Below, piece by piece: positions 36,801-53,612 of a stretch of 64,000 nucleotides of DNA. This DNA comes from Trichoplax sp. H2. Lineage: Eukaryota; Placozoa; Uniplacotomia; Trichoplacea. The notes beneath the pieces were generated by a model. It saw nothing but the letters and a program-made list of their open reading frames with translations. It had not been told where the DNA came from and did no database searches. The stretch is taken from NCBI GenBank assembly GCA_003344405.1, contig NOWV01000106.1, positions 62,001-126,000 of the forward strand. Direction: 5' to 3'. The position numbers and the translations under genes are program-made. The number at the start of each line of letters is the position of its first letter. The stretch's first letter is position 1.

Positions 36801-39800
36801 TGGTTATTGCTTTAGTGTAATAATTAAATTCTACCATAAAGAAGACGCTTTTCACTTACTTCTATGGATTCAGTATGACCACTATCATTTCATTTTCTCA
36901 AACGAAAATTCAGAAACGAACAGCAATAGCCGACAAGAGATTGATTAAGTAATTACATGGACAGTTTTATCAATATTTAATTGTGGACTTCATATAGAAA
37001 GCGACATATTTAATAATTATATTAGTAGACACTTCATTAAATAGCTCTTCTTTCGTAAGATCTGTAACGTAATTCTTAAATTTAGCAGTCTATTCGTGGT
37101 AAAGCTTACCAGTGCACAGGTATTATCTTACAATTCAAGAATGATCCCTGATCTATAATGTTATATTTAATGCTTTGCATCACGTCGCTGCATTTATTTA
37201 ATTAAAGTCACTAATCAGACTATAGCGATTGCCAATACGGTACATAAAGAATGAAATAAATAATTAAATATTTCACCCTGACTAACAATGAGTATTTGCG
37301 AAAATATTTCTAATTAATCAATATTCGTGTTTGTAAAAGCCTAATGTTTCATTTTCTATTCTAAATGATCGTATGTATTGAAATGTTAGCGTAAATAGTG
37401 ATGTAATTTGGTTAACAGATTAAAAATGGCCTCACTAAGTCATGGAATGATCTTAAGAAACAAAATAAATATCCACTTATTCGACTTATACATTTTAGAT
37501 ACCTTCTTATTACATTGGTAGAAGGTACAAGTTAATAATTGTATTTCAGTAAGTTGTGAACATTTATTAATTACTTTCCATAGTAGACAAAAGATTACAT
37601 CTTACTATGTTAACTAATTTAATGTTATATCGAATTTTTACTATCTATGCCTTTATCATCTCACATACCGGGATAGTATTTACAACTCTATTTTCAATAA
37701 GGGAAACTGTTTGCTTAGCGCTACTTTCTCTAAGGTTACCTAATGGTGAAAATAGCGATGAGTTAAGAATAGCAATAAAATTTTGAATTATGTGATAGTA
37801 CCTATATCATATAAATGATTATAAGTAATATATCTTATTGATAATCGGTTTATCTTCAGGTATGTATGATAACAGGGATTGAACTATCTCTACAATACGA
37901 AGTTCTATTATAAGAGTATAGGTAAAGGACGATTAAATGTTGCCCTTTAGCTAAGACCAAAGTTAAGGGTATGATAAATAATAGAAAGGCCTTTGTGAGA
38001 AAGTATTGGCTGCCTATGCAATTATACAACGAAATTAGAAATATTTATATTTTATCTTGTATAATGGATAGTAAAGAGTAATCAATCGAATTGTTCGTTC
38101 AAAGTATGACTCAAAGAGCTGTAAAATGTTATAGAGAAATAGCAATTAACTCTATCTTGAAAACAAGTTAGAAACAGAAGAAATTGTTCAATTAACTACC
38201 ATACAGATGTCAATTGTGAATCTACCTTGAAATAGAAAAGGTGTTATGATAATTATCAGTACCAGGATAATATCCTGGCCAATATGAATGGTAGTAAATT
38301 TATTCTAAATTGCTCAAATTGTATTGTCTATCAATGCGTCAATAACTGTTTGCCATTATTACAGCTTTTCTCTTATATTCTATGTCGATAATAATGAGCA
38401 TTGTCCATATTTTTTTTATTTTCGTTGTATGTCTAGTTGTAAAAACCTATCCTAAGGAAGGCTACTGTTGTATTTGAAAATAAGTCATCAATCGATATTG
38501 AAAATTATGTTTATGATTTTTATGGTTTGGACATCAATAGCATTATGTCAGGATATTCATTAGTATAAAAATAAATGAATTAAATATTGAACCTACTACG
38601 AAATAGGGATAGACTATAAACAATAACCAACGATATAAGTCTTAACTCAATTCATTAGCTAAAAAAACAAAAGATTGCCATCCAATTTTTAACCTCCAAT
38701 ATCTATCACGTTTACTAATAAAGAGTTATTGTTTGTGATGGTTGTTAGGGCGATATTAATTGATTTCCTTCTCCTTGCAATTTTTCATTTTTTCTCTTTC
38801 GGTAAGTTGAACTCTTTATCTATCGATAAAAACTACGTAGCGTAAAAGTTAGTGGAAATATCGAGTAAAAATCTTCGAGAAAGACTATCAAAGCTGGTTA
38901 ACGTACGAGTATAAAATTTTTTAACTAGAAATTCTATTTTGACTCTTCGTATGTTATTCAAATAGAACGATCCAAGGTCGGAAAATCTAAATTTATACCA
39001 AAAAATCAATTCTCAACTTATTTTAATCAAATTAAAGAAGGCAAACATTTTTGACGATAACTGGCGGCTCTATATTACAAAATTTTATAGGAATCTTATT
39101 AATCGATGGATAATTTGAGCGCATTTCTTGTTAAAGTTATAATATAGTCACTATTCTATCAACGGAAAAAGTAGCCAAGAAATATCCTTGCAAGAAGAAT
39201 TTGCTTTAAACTCCGTGAAAAAGTTTCAAGTTTAGGTTTAGCTTATATCTTAAAGTAAGTATTATCCACTGTAGTATTTCTTTGAGGTATAACCTTACAA
39301 GGGGATAAATTTTTATAAATTTGCTACTCTAATCGAGTTTCTTAAATCTATCATTTAAATCAGTCGATAAAGAGTTCAATATTACATTGTACTAAAAGTA
39401 AATAGAATAAGATTTACGCGTACTCTAGTAACTTTGACTGAACAAATTTATTCCAAGATTTAAAGTATAGATTTTAGCACTATTGAGCGCTGTCTATCCA
39501 GATTTACCTATCGTATATATGTAAAGGGTAATTAATAATTATATAATTGTTTTCGCTTGGTTTGATTTTATAAAGTCTTCAAATGTGTTCACTTTATATT
39601 GTTTCGATACACCTTGTCTATTAAGTTAGTGATTCTTAGAGTAAAACTGTCAGAATTATCGCTGCAACTTCCACTTTAATTTGTTGAAAATGTTATGTGT
39701 TTTAAACGTGTACACCGGTAATAATCTACGCCAGTTTTACTAAACTACGAAGTTAGTAAGCGAAAGTGTTTGACTTATAAAGGCACCTTTATGATTAACC

Positions 39801-41632
39801 AATGCACTCTATGTTATTATAGTCTAAACTATCCAGTTCGACCCCTTTCTATATTTAATATAGTTAATAAATAAATCAACATATTATAGCCATAGATAGT
39901 GTTTACTTTGATTAGTAAATTCATTCTAATGTAATCTTTTCTATATCGCAATCGTTATTTTTAGAGATTAGTCGTTGCTTCCATGTCTACTGAAGGAGTC
40001 GACCCCCGATTATCCAGGTTTGTAATCTTTTATCAATGTTATACCGTTAACATTTTGCGACTAAAAGTTGATCTAAATATCGCAAATATTAAATAATTTC
40101 TTTCGTTAATACAAGTAATTCATCACCTTTTTAGTGAAAATTTTAAGCTCGATCTTATAAATAAATATCTAATCGTCATAAAGTAAAAGTGAACGAAAGA
40201 TCTTTTAATAGTTTATGAAGCGACCATTCACTGTGAATTTTTCGTTTAAAAAATTAACATTTTTAGCTGAGGACATTAAAAGTTTCAAACGATTATAATA
40301 GTAATTTATAACTGTAATTTTTGCAAGAAATAATGGCACAATGAGTAGTTCGACATGACCATTTAATGAAATTTATGAGAAAGCACACCTTCGGAACAAG
40401 ATTCATTTTACAGTTCATGATATTAAGTTTCATAGTTATAAATGTACCCTATCATAGCTTTTCCGTATTCCATCTATCCTTTTTTTGATCATAGAAATAA
40501 ACACAACTATACTCTAATTTATGCTATATTTTACAAAATGAAACATCAGTCGTCACGTCACGTCTTTGTCCAAACAGTTCATTATATATTTATTATTATT
40601 ATAATTGCATACTTGAGGTTAGCTTAATACGCAAAAATACCTTTAATATATTTGTTAGTTGATGTACAATCCCTAATACTATCGATTTATTGATCCATGT
40701 TAGGTTTAACTATTAGCAAATCATATTGTAAAATACCGTAAAATTAGTATAAAAACAAGTCTATTTACAAAATGGGATAATGACATAGAAATATTATCAG
40801 GGTGGATCCCTATGACGAGATAAATCTCGTACGATCTAAAGTAGTATAGCCAATTTTACAGGATCTAAAGCGATTGGTTAAATTTGTAGTAAGGAAAGTA
40901 GTATGCGTGGATATTACGCATAAAATACATTTGAAGGCGTATATTGGCACAATACTTGGTGCAGTTGCCAAATTACCTTCATACACAGATGATTAGTTCT
41001 TTTAGCTACTATGTCCGGATGAGGTGAAGTCGTCGATAATAGAATATTTTACTTGGATAATTATTTATTGCTTGATTATACCTTGACTTAGCTACACGTA
41101 TTAGTGGTTTTAAGATTCGATTATAGTATAGAACATGACTGGACTAACATAACATACAGTACCTAAATATTACCGAAGTAATTCAACTGATATTTAATCA
41201 GGAATATAGTATTCACTGGATATTAGTGCCCTGTATCATATAACTATTTTACTTATACGTGCATATAATAAAATTTTGCTATATTTCGAATCACTGCTGA
41301 CAGCGAGAACTAAATTTGCTTTAGTGTAAACAGGCTAAATGATCAATCGCATAAACCAGGATATCAAACCATTACTCGTGACTCTAGCTCAAGTACAGTC
41401 TGTAATCTTACAGTATCACCTAATCACCTTAATCGTCTTACACTGCCAAAACTTCAAAGATCATTCCATGAAAATTCAACTACAACTACAGGTAGCTAAA
41501 TTCGTTAAAATATTTGAACATGAGGTATAGCATATTGGATTTACGCAATAGTAATATTATATACTGTATATACTACTATAACATATAAATCATCCGCAAT
41601 TTAAAACTATTTATTCACTTTTTTGATCATAG
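30884..41632. other. 10.7-kb AT-rich interval without a recognised gene
   Basis: No recognisable exon chain. Open frames at 32682-32951, 34920-35189 and 40442-40627 (+) have ordinary AT-rich random composition. The right part should contain the missing 5' exon(s) of the TMEM272-like gene. A short ATG-initiated stretch at 39983-40017 (MSTEGVDPRLS, then a gtttgt donor) looks coding, but its phase does not join the exon at 41633 directly. A small hairpin with seven-base arms (tagcggc/gccgcta) lies near 33170-33190. Confidence 0.5.
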
Positions 41633-42932
41633 GTATTAAGAAATCAAAATTTGAAAAGAAAAAACCAAAACCTCTTCACATTTCAGCTAATCAATATTTA
41701 AAGCCAACGAATGGTGTTGATTATTTGCGCTATTATCGCCGAGCGAGTCAACAGTTAAATAATCAGTATTCTATAGAATTCTTGGAAGATAATTATGAAC
41801 CACCAGCATCGGAAAATTATTTTAGTTGTAAAGATACAATTAGTAAGTTAAATAAATTAATTGATCGGCGTAAAACAATTCATGGCACGATAGACTGTAT
41901 ATTGCAAGGCATTGCATGGTGTGGTATATTGTATAGATCTTACATGGATTTGTAGTATATTATTACTGTACTGTAAATTTAATTTTTATTTTGATGAATG
42001 ATACATAAGTAAGTATTCCTGCAAATCGTTGGTAAAATAAGGTATAGGGTTTGATATAATTTGCTTTAGTTATTTCGCCTGCCATACAGTAACATTCTCC
42101 TATCTTATGACTATTTTATTGTACGGTTATTATATATGAAATAAATCATCCATCACCGGCAAGTTTTTCGAGCCTTGTAATAGTGCAGTTAATTAGATAC
42201 CTGTACTTGTCCAAAAACTCAGTTACTATTATCTATTAATGTAAATTTTAAAATCATTTATCGATATTAGCCTTATTAAGATTTAACAACTTTGTCTGAT
42301 TAATTATCTACCTTATCCTTATATTATTTAGTTGTTTCAGGGATCGTATTATTACTTATGTTCTATATTGGTTTAGGAATTATTGGTAAGGCTACCATAA
42401 AATCTATAATTTAAAGAAATAAATTATCGGTTAAGTTACGGTTCTCCAATGTTTTAGGATCGTACAAATTTTTATAATCTTTCTATCCTAAATTACAGTA
42501 TATAAGTTAATTAAAGGATAAATTGATATAAACGGAGTATTAATTTTTTTTCTAGGAACCTTCACTTTGGTTGCCAATGACTGCCCTATCAGTATTTATA
42601 TACCAATCTATTTATTAGGTCTGTGTTTGCTATCCATATTGCAAACAATACAATGCACGCAGAGCAAAAGTAGTACTTTTCGACGCCATTCCTTACGGTG
42701 TTTTTTTGCCTTAATATTTATTTGGTCCATATGTGGTAGCTCCTATGTATTTTCCGTGTATTTACCTGATTTCGAAGATCGAGGTCTATCTAATCGTTAT
42801 TGTCGTCGTTTGGTGTATTTAGTTGCATTTTTTACATCTATTGCTTATCTTGTTATTTATACTTTTATGTCACTATATTACCTCAATCGATTTCTGCGTC
42901 ATATTAAACGCCCCTCTGAAGTTGATTTATGA
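41633..42932 (+). CDS. TMEM272-like four-pass membrane protein (5' end missing)
   Basis: Three exons: 41633-41923, 42341-42385, 42556-42932. Phases join and end in TGA, giving 236 codons plus an unseen N-terminus. The first listed exon opens in phase 1 after a good acceptor and has no start codon, so at least one upstream exon exists. Exon A is a basic/acidic cytosolic region ending in the first helix (CILQGIAWCGIVLLLMFYIG). The small exon B and the start of exon C complete TM1 and lead to NDCP and IPIYLLGLCLLS, the family hallmark of TMEM272-like proteins. TM3 (CFFALIFIWSIC) and TM4 (LVYLVAFFTSIAYLVIYTF) follow, with a conserved-looking Tyr-Cys before TM4. Family function is unknown. A polyadenylation signal aataaa lies at 43034-43039. 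Confidence 0.7.
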
Positions 42933-44038
42933 ATGTAGAAAGAGCTCACTAAATGTGCGGATTTTAACATGTTAATAGGAGGAAAATAAAGTATCATTGT
43001 TAATTTTGTTGGACTGTTTCTTCTATAAGTTGTAATAAATAAAGTAAATACAGGAAATTGGCCTATTTTGAAGCTTATTGTGCTTGTCTTAGCCAAAAAT
43101 GCGAGTTAAATTATGCAATAATAGCCTTCTGAGCTAATTTCGTCTGTAGTTAGGATTCAAAACCAAGTAAATAGTATCCTACATAATTCCTTACCATGTA
43201 TTCGTATAACGTAATAATAGTCTATGGAAATATTTAAGGTACATCACTAAACACAGTTGAAACTGTAATTACTACAGAAACTGCGTGTATCGATATAATT
43301 TAATTAATGAATGAATACGCGCTCAATAAGTTAATAAATATTGAATCTACCATTTTACAATAACTACACAAGCAGAAGTATCCTTTATTTAATTAGACAT
43401 CATGGGTATGGAATGGGTTCCTACTATGATCATTTGTCAATTAATTATTAATTACAACTGTGAGCATGCTGTTGACTGTTGTCAACAATCTCTAGTATAC
43501 TATACTCATTGTACGTATATATGGAACTATACTAGCAGAGCAGCAAATAATTTTAAATGTTACACATGCTAGTTTACATGTTGAGACAGAAAAGAGCAAA
43601 TTTCATATCAATGATTTAATTTTAAAAATTTACAAACCTTTATTTAGAAGAAATGGAGAAATAACAAGTTCTAGCATAATAATAGTTCTAACATTGGTAA
43701 AATTTCAATTTCAATAAGTAGGCGGTGTACATTCCAGTAGTATGTTGCAATGGCTAAATGTTAAATGTTCCTTTGCATAAACATAGTTAAATAAAGTTTT
43801 ATATTTACTAAAGGATTAAAAAGTACATAGATTTCAGAGTCAGACGAAGATTCCGATAACACAACAATTTGTGTATAACTCTCTTAAACGTACGAAGATA
43901 CCATACCTCCAACAGTAATATAATTAAGCGATTATTACAAATAGTTATCGGCAACGGAATTTCTTTGTAGTATACCATATTGTATTACTAATGACACACA
44001 AACATTCTGTATCAGCTGTTTCACCCTAAGGCTAATAC
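42933..44038. other. Convergent 3' intergenic region (TMEM272-like / cytochrome b5)
   Basis: Holds the two 3' UTRs. The aataaa at 43034 serves the plus-strand gene. No other feature seen; the open frame at 42899-43096 (-) overlaps the upstream coding exon antisense. Confidence 0.6.
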
Positions 44039-47000
44039 CTAGGATTGCTGCGAAAAAAACCTATAAGCTAACGCTACGCCCAAGACTACAATAGCAACCG
44101 GAAGAACCCAACTCATTCCACTGTAACAAAAGAAAAAAAGATATCATTAACATCTACTATTACATAATCATAAGCTCATGTAACAATTATATAATGATGA
44201 GTCGCTGACAGGTAAAATGTGAAAACGTAACTTAATATGCATTTCATCATGAAGTGTTTAAGTTTTCTACTGCAATTACAAAATTTGAGCTTTCTACCAA
44301 TGATCAACATAGATTACGCTGTAAATGCTGTAAACGCTACAAACTACGCAAACTTATATGGGTATGGAAAGCATTTAACTAATCAGTTGATAAAAGTACT
44401 TTTAATCAGAGAACAATTTCTTCAGGCATGTTTACTGTAGATTAGAGGTAAAATTTCAAATGCTTTGCTTTTGTTTACTCTACGTACCTCGACGCAGTGG
44501 CACTTTGTTGGGGAGCAGGCTGTAGCAAGATTTGTGGTAAAAAATTAATTTAGTAACAGTTATTGCCGATTATTTGTACATAAATTTAGTATTAGAAGGT
44601 TTTATTAATGCTACATTGACAAGTTGTGAAATATGATAGAGATGCGTTAATGGACAGTTTATGATTCGTCGAATATCAACTACTGGCATCGATTACCACA
44701 GTTACTACATACAAGTCCATTGTAATAGCATAATATTAACGATCAATTACAAAAGGATGCTATTTTGTAGGTTCACGTATGGTTAATAAAAAAATACTAG
44801 TACTAAACAACATTTTAACATAATGACCATGTTTAGCGATTTGTTACTTACTTTTGCTTTGGCTTGGTCTTCCTCACTCTTTACAAATAGTACAAATATA
44901 GACAAAAATGAAAGAAAGAAAAAAAAACATACGTTAATATTAATAATTATTAGAGGTCCAGTTAGTAGATGCCAGAAAAGAGAAGCTTTTTCTCAGTATT
45001 CTTCAGTTCGGCAAAATATTACCATGGAGAAAATAAAAAGAAGGATAAAAGAGTTACTAAAATCTGAACAGAGTGCTTTCCCGTATGTCGTTTAATCTCT
45101 TTTCTTGTCTTTACGTCATCTGTCTTTTTATTAATCTTAATATCTCATTTACTAGAGTTAGATTGTAGTATACATGCTAGGACAAAATATCACTGAGTCG
45201 AAGTTTGTTACTACATATCAAATTAGCACCAAGGGCATTCTACGCTTTATGTACAGTACATACTTTAATAAAGTAGCATCTAGAGTACTAGTTGAGATAA
45301 AGTTTGTTGCTATATCAAATTAGCACCAAGAGTAATGGCAGTATAGTATCGACCGGTGCTAATCACTCACTCAATCTAGGCACGCTAATTCATTAAACTT
45401 ATGGTTACAGTGTCGTATACTGAGAGTTTTACGTTTCAAGACAGTTTTGTCAGCGGTTGACAAATTTCAATTTACCCCTTTACTTTAAAGATAAATCATA
45501 CCTCTACAATATCACCAATATAATGTTGTGTTAGCAGTGCTTGAGCATCGGTGGAATGACCAACATCATTAAATGCTTCAGTAGCATCTTTTCCTAAGTA
45601 TATCAATGTCAAGGATAATTTTTAACACTTACAATGAATAAAGCATTGATACGATCAAAATTGCTATTACAATAGGATGTAATTCGCATACATCTGTTGG
45701 CGATATGAATACACGATATATTGTGTCAATGTTCCACTTTATTATTACTGTAATTAAAGTAAAGTAAATAACTTGCACAGCATCTTTTGCTTCCTGTATT
45801 TCATTAATGAATCATAATAAAGCCTGCAACAACTATACTGGAACTACTATATTGTTCTTCCAGATAGTAACGGTACTATAAATTTGACTTTAATCAAGCG
45901 AAAAGGGCTGTTTGTGAAATTGACTTGATCCCGTTTTTGCATGTAATAGTGGAAGATTTACATCATACAGTACATGGCAGCCAAAAAAACACGATGTCAT
46001 CGCTGTAAAGCTGCTACTGTCGTAGTACAGTCATTCCATACTTTAAATTTGTATCTTATCTTGCCATAATAATCATGTCATGATGTTTATAAATTGCATT
46101 CAGAAAAGTAAAAGCTAATATGCACGCGACAGCAACGTGTTAAATCAAGATACAACACGTGAAAATTGAAGGGGTGCGACAAAGAGTTGAGAATACTATC
46201 ACGTCGTCGGGGTTTTTGCTTCCAGGTCAATGGACGATGACCATGTGGATAAACTGTAATTTATTTGGTATTGAGATACACTTTCTTGAGAGTGGGAAAC
46301 TGGCCGTACAGACCATCGACGCATGATTTCGATGGTATTAACTGATAATTGTACAGTACTATCATAAGTATGGACAATTTAGAAAATTCCTCATATTTTA
46401 ATAATAACTCAGTAAAAATACAACAGTCTAGTCTAGTCCAGTTCTATCTAGCTGTAAAGTAGTCTGCATAGGCGTCTATTTCGCAGAATGTAGACTTCAC
46501 CTTAGAGCTGACGTAGCATTTTCGAGCTTGGTAGCGTATGTTATTTATGGTTTAAATTTTAAAGTTTAAACTAGGGTTTTCATACGGGGAAATAGGGTAG
46601 TAAAATTCATTGAAGAACCCTGAGCTATCGTCTATCCGGTGAGTGATTAATGTCCAATTTTTTTTTAGATCAGATTCGGAGTAAGAAATACGGACCAAAA
46701 TAAAGATTTGATACAGGTTTAGACTGGCGTAGGTATAGTATTACTGTCAGTGCATGCCTTAATTTTCTATGAAACGCAGACTACAACATTATGGGGTAGA
46801 TTCTACACGTGTTGAGATGAAATACTTCAGCAAGAATGAATTGGAAAATTAAAAATTTATTTTACATTGCCACATTGACAGATCATACCTGCAAATTCTA
46901 AGACGACTTCCTCACCACCGGGATGCTAAATGACGGAAAATTAAAGTTAAATAGGCCTACGATATTATTACATTCTAAATGTCTTTATCAAAGTCGTTAC

Positions 47001-47436
47001 ATAAAGTAGAATGGTAAAATCAAAAATTGGCCCAAGTTGCCCACTTCGAATGGATTGTCTATTTCAAAAGTCGACTACTCTGTTTCTTCAAGCAGATAAA
47101 TTACTTGTTTAAAGCTATATACCTAAGAGATACTTAACAAGGCTAAATGTACTGTACAGTAGATTATCAATGGCTCCATAAGTTAACTTGAGAAATGCCA
47201 ATCCATTGAAAGAGACAACAGCAAGCGTCCAGTTATCCGCCGACTGCTGAACGAATTTACCTCTACTATGCTACTTTCATATCCAAAAAACTGAATTTCC
47301 ACAACAGTATTATTTTTATTACCTCTGGGATAAACTTGCTGACATCATAAACTTTATTCTTGATGATAATCCATGCTGAATCGACGTCGCTATGTTCGGC
47401 TACTTCTGATCTCTTATATTGATTGTCGGAAGCCAT
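44039..47436 (-). CDS. CYB5: Cytochrome b5, tail-anchored
   Basis: Six exons: 47436-47323, 46925-46889, 45593-45502, 44878-44852, 44519-44488, 44120-44039. They close in frame at 127 aa (human CYB5A is 134). The heme-binding domain covers residues 1 to about 85: W-x-I-I-K-N-K-V-Y-D-V-S-K-F, then the axial ligand His39 in HPGG, GGEEVVLEFAGKDAT, and the second ligand His63 in DVGHS. The 24-residue ligand spacing matches the family. After a short Pro/Gln/Ser linker (the 27- and 32-nt exons) comes a C-terminal anchor, residues about 104-121 (SWVLPVAIVVLGVALAY), with a short polar tail, which places it on the ER or outer mitochondrial membrane facing the cytosol. It passes electrons to desaturases, P450s and similar enzymes. 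I cannot decide between the CYB5A and CYB5B type. Confidence 0.93.
45195..45332. repeat. Direct repeat, ~40 bp at ~100-bp spacing
   Basis: aagtttgttactacatatc followed by aaattagcaccaaggg at about 45201 recurs, slightly changed, at about 45300. Lies in an intron of the cytochrome b5 gene. Confidence 0.6.
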
Positions 47437-48314
47437 ATTGGATGGAGGCGGATGTTGGCAAATCTTTCAAGTGGTGACCAGAGCGATACCGTAACGGAGT
47501 TTATGGTACCGAGCTACAAATCGTACAGTGTATAGTACTGTACATTGTAGAGTCAGGCTTGAGGATGGTATCGGACAGTACGTTACGCTAGTATACAACA
47601 GTATGAAATTGGAGAAAAACGGGTAGTCAGAACAAGTTCAGTATGAATTCTTTTACAATACTAACTGCACAGTACTGTACACTGTACTCTGCACACTGGA
47701 CCATACTGCGCCGAATTGTATCGCTTGTATTGGTACTCAATCACGTCTTGATACTATACGATACTGTATCGTGATCTTTCGTAATTTATTAGTCTACACT
47801 AGCGGACAACATGCACGCGAGAGACAAAGTCCTTTTGCAACAGCTCATCATGGACAAATTGTTCCTGCAATTTCTGTTTTATGCGCCATCGAATAAATTG
47901 ATTTTGCGCTTCCAACGCTCAATTAGATAGATAGACATTGCAGGATAAAATGGCCTTTGATCGGCTACGGCTGTCCTGATTACTATATCGTACACTGGTC
48001 AATCCATGACCTCAGGGCAGAGTACAATCAGTACAGGACAAACTACAAAGTCCACATGCATTTGGCGACTGGAGGAGCAATTAAGAATGATTATATAGAA
48101 TGATTGAATTCATTACTGTATTATGTAATGATTGGCCACTGGAGGAGCAATTAAGAATGATTATATACAATTATTGAATTAATTACTGTACAGTATTATG
48201 TAATGGAATACCTTCAGCACTTATGGCTACAGTCTACCGATATAGATTGTATACATATTAGTCACTCAACTATATACAGTATTTCTGGACGCTTGTACAC
48301 CATATTGTGTCTTT
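47437..48314. other. Upstream region of cytochrome b5 with GTACTGTAC cluster and 70-bp duplication
   Basis: Between the CYB5 start codon and the DUS2 stop codon, both genes reading left. GTACTGTAC-type words cluster at 47522-47700, within 270 bp of the CYB5 start. A 70-bp tandem duplication (ctggaggagcaattaagaat unit) lies at 48062-48203. No exon recognised. Confidence 0.6.
48062..48203. repeat. 70-bp tandem duplication
   Basis: Two adjacent units, starting near 48062 and 48132, share the ctggaggagcaattaagaat block and the ttattactgtattatgtaat-like end. The second unit has gained a gtacag insertion in its microsatellite-like tail. Confidence 0.75.
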
Positions 48315-53612
<5,298 letters not shown>

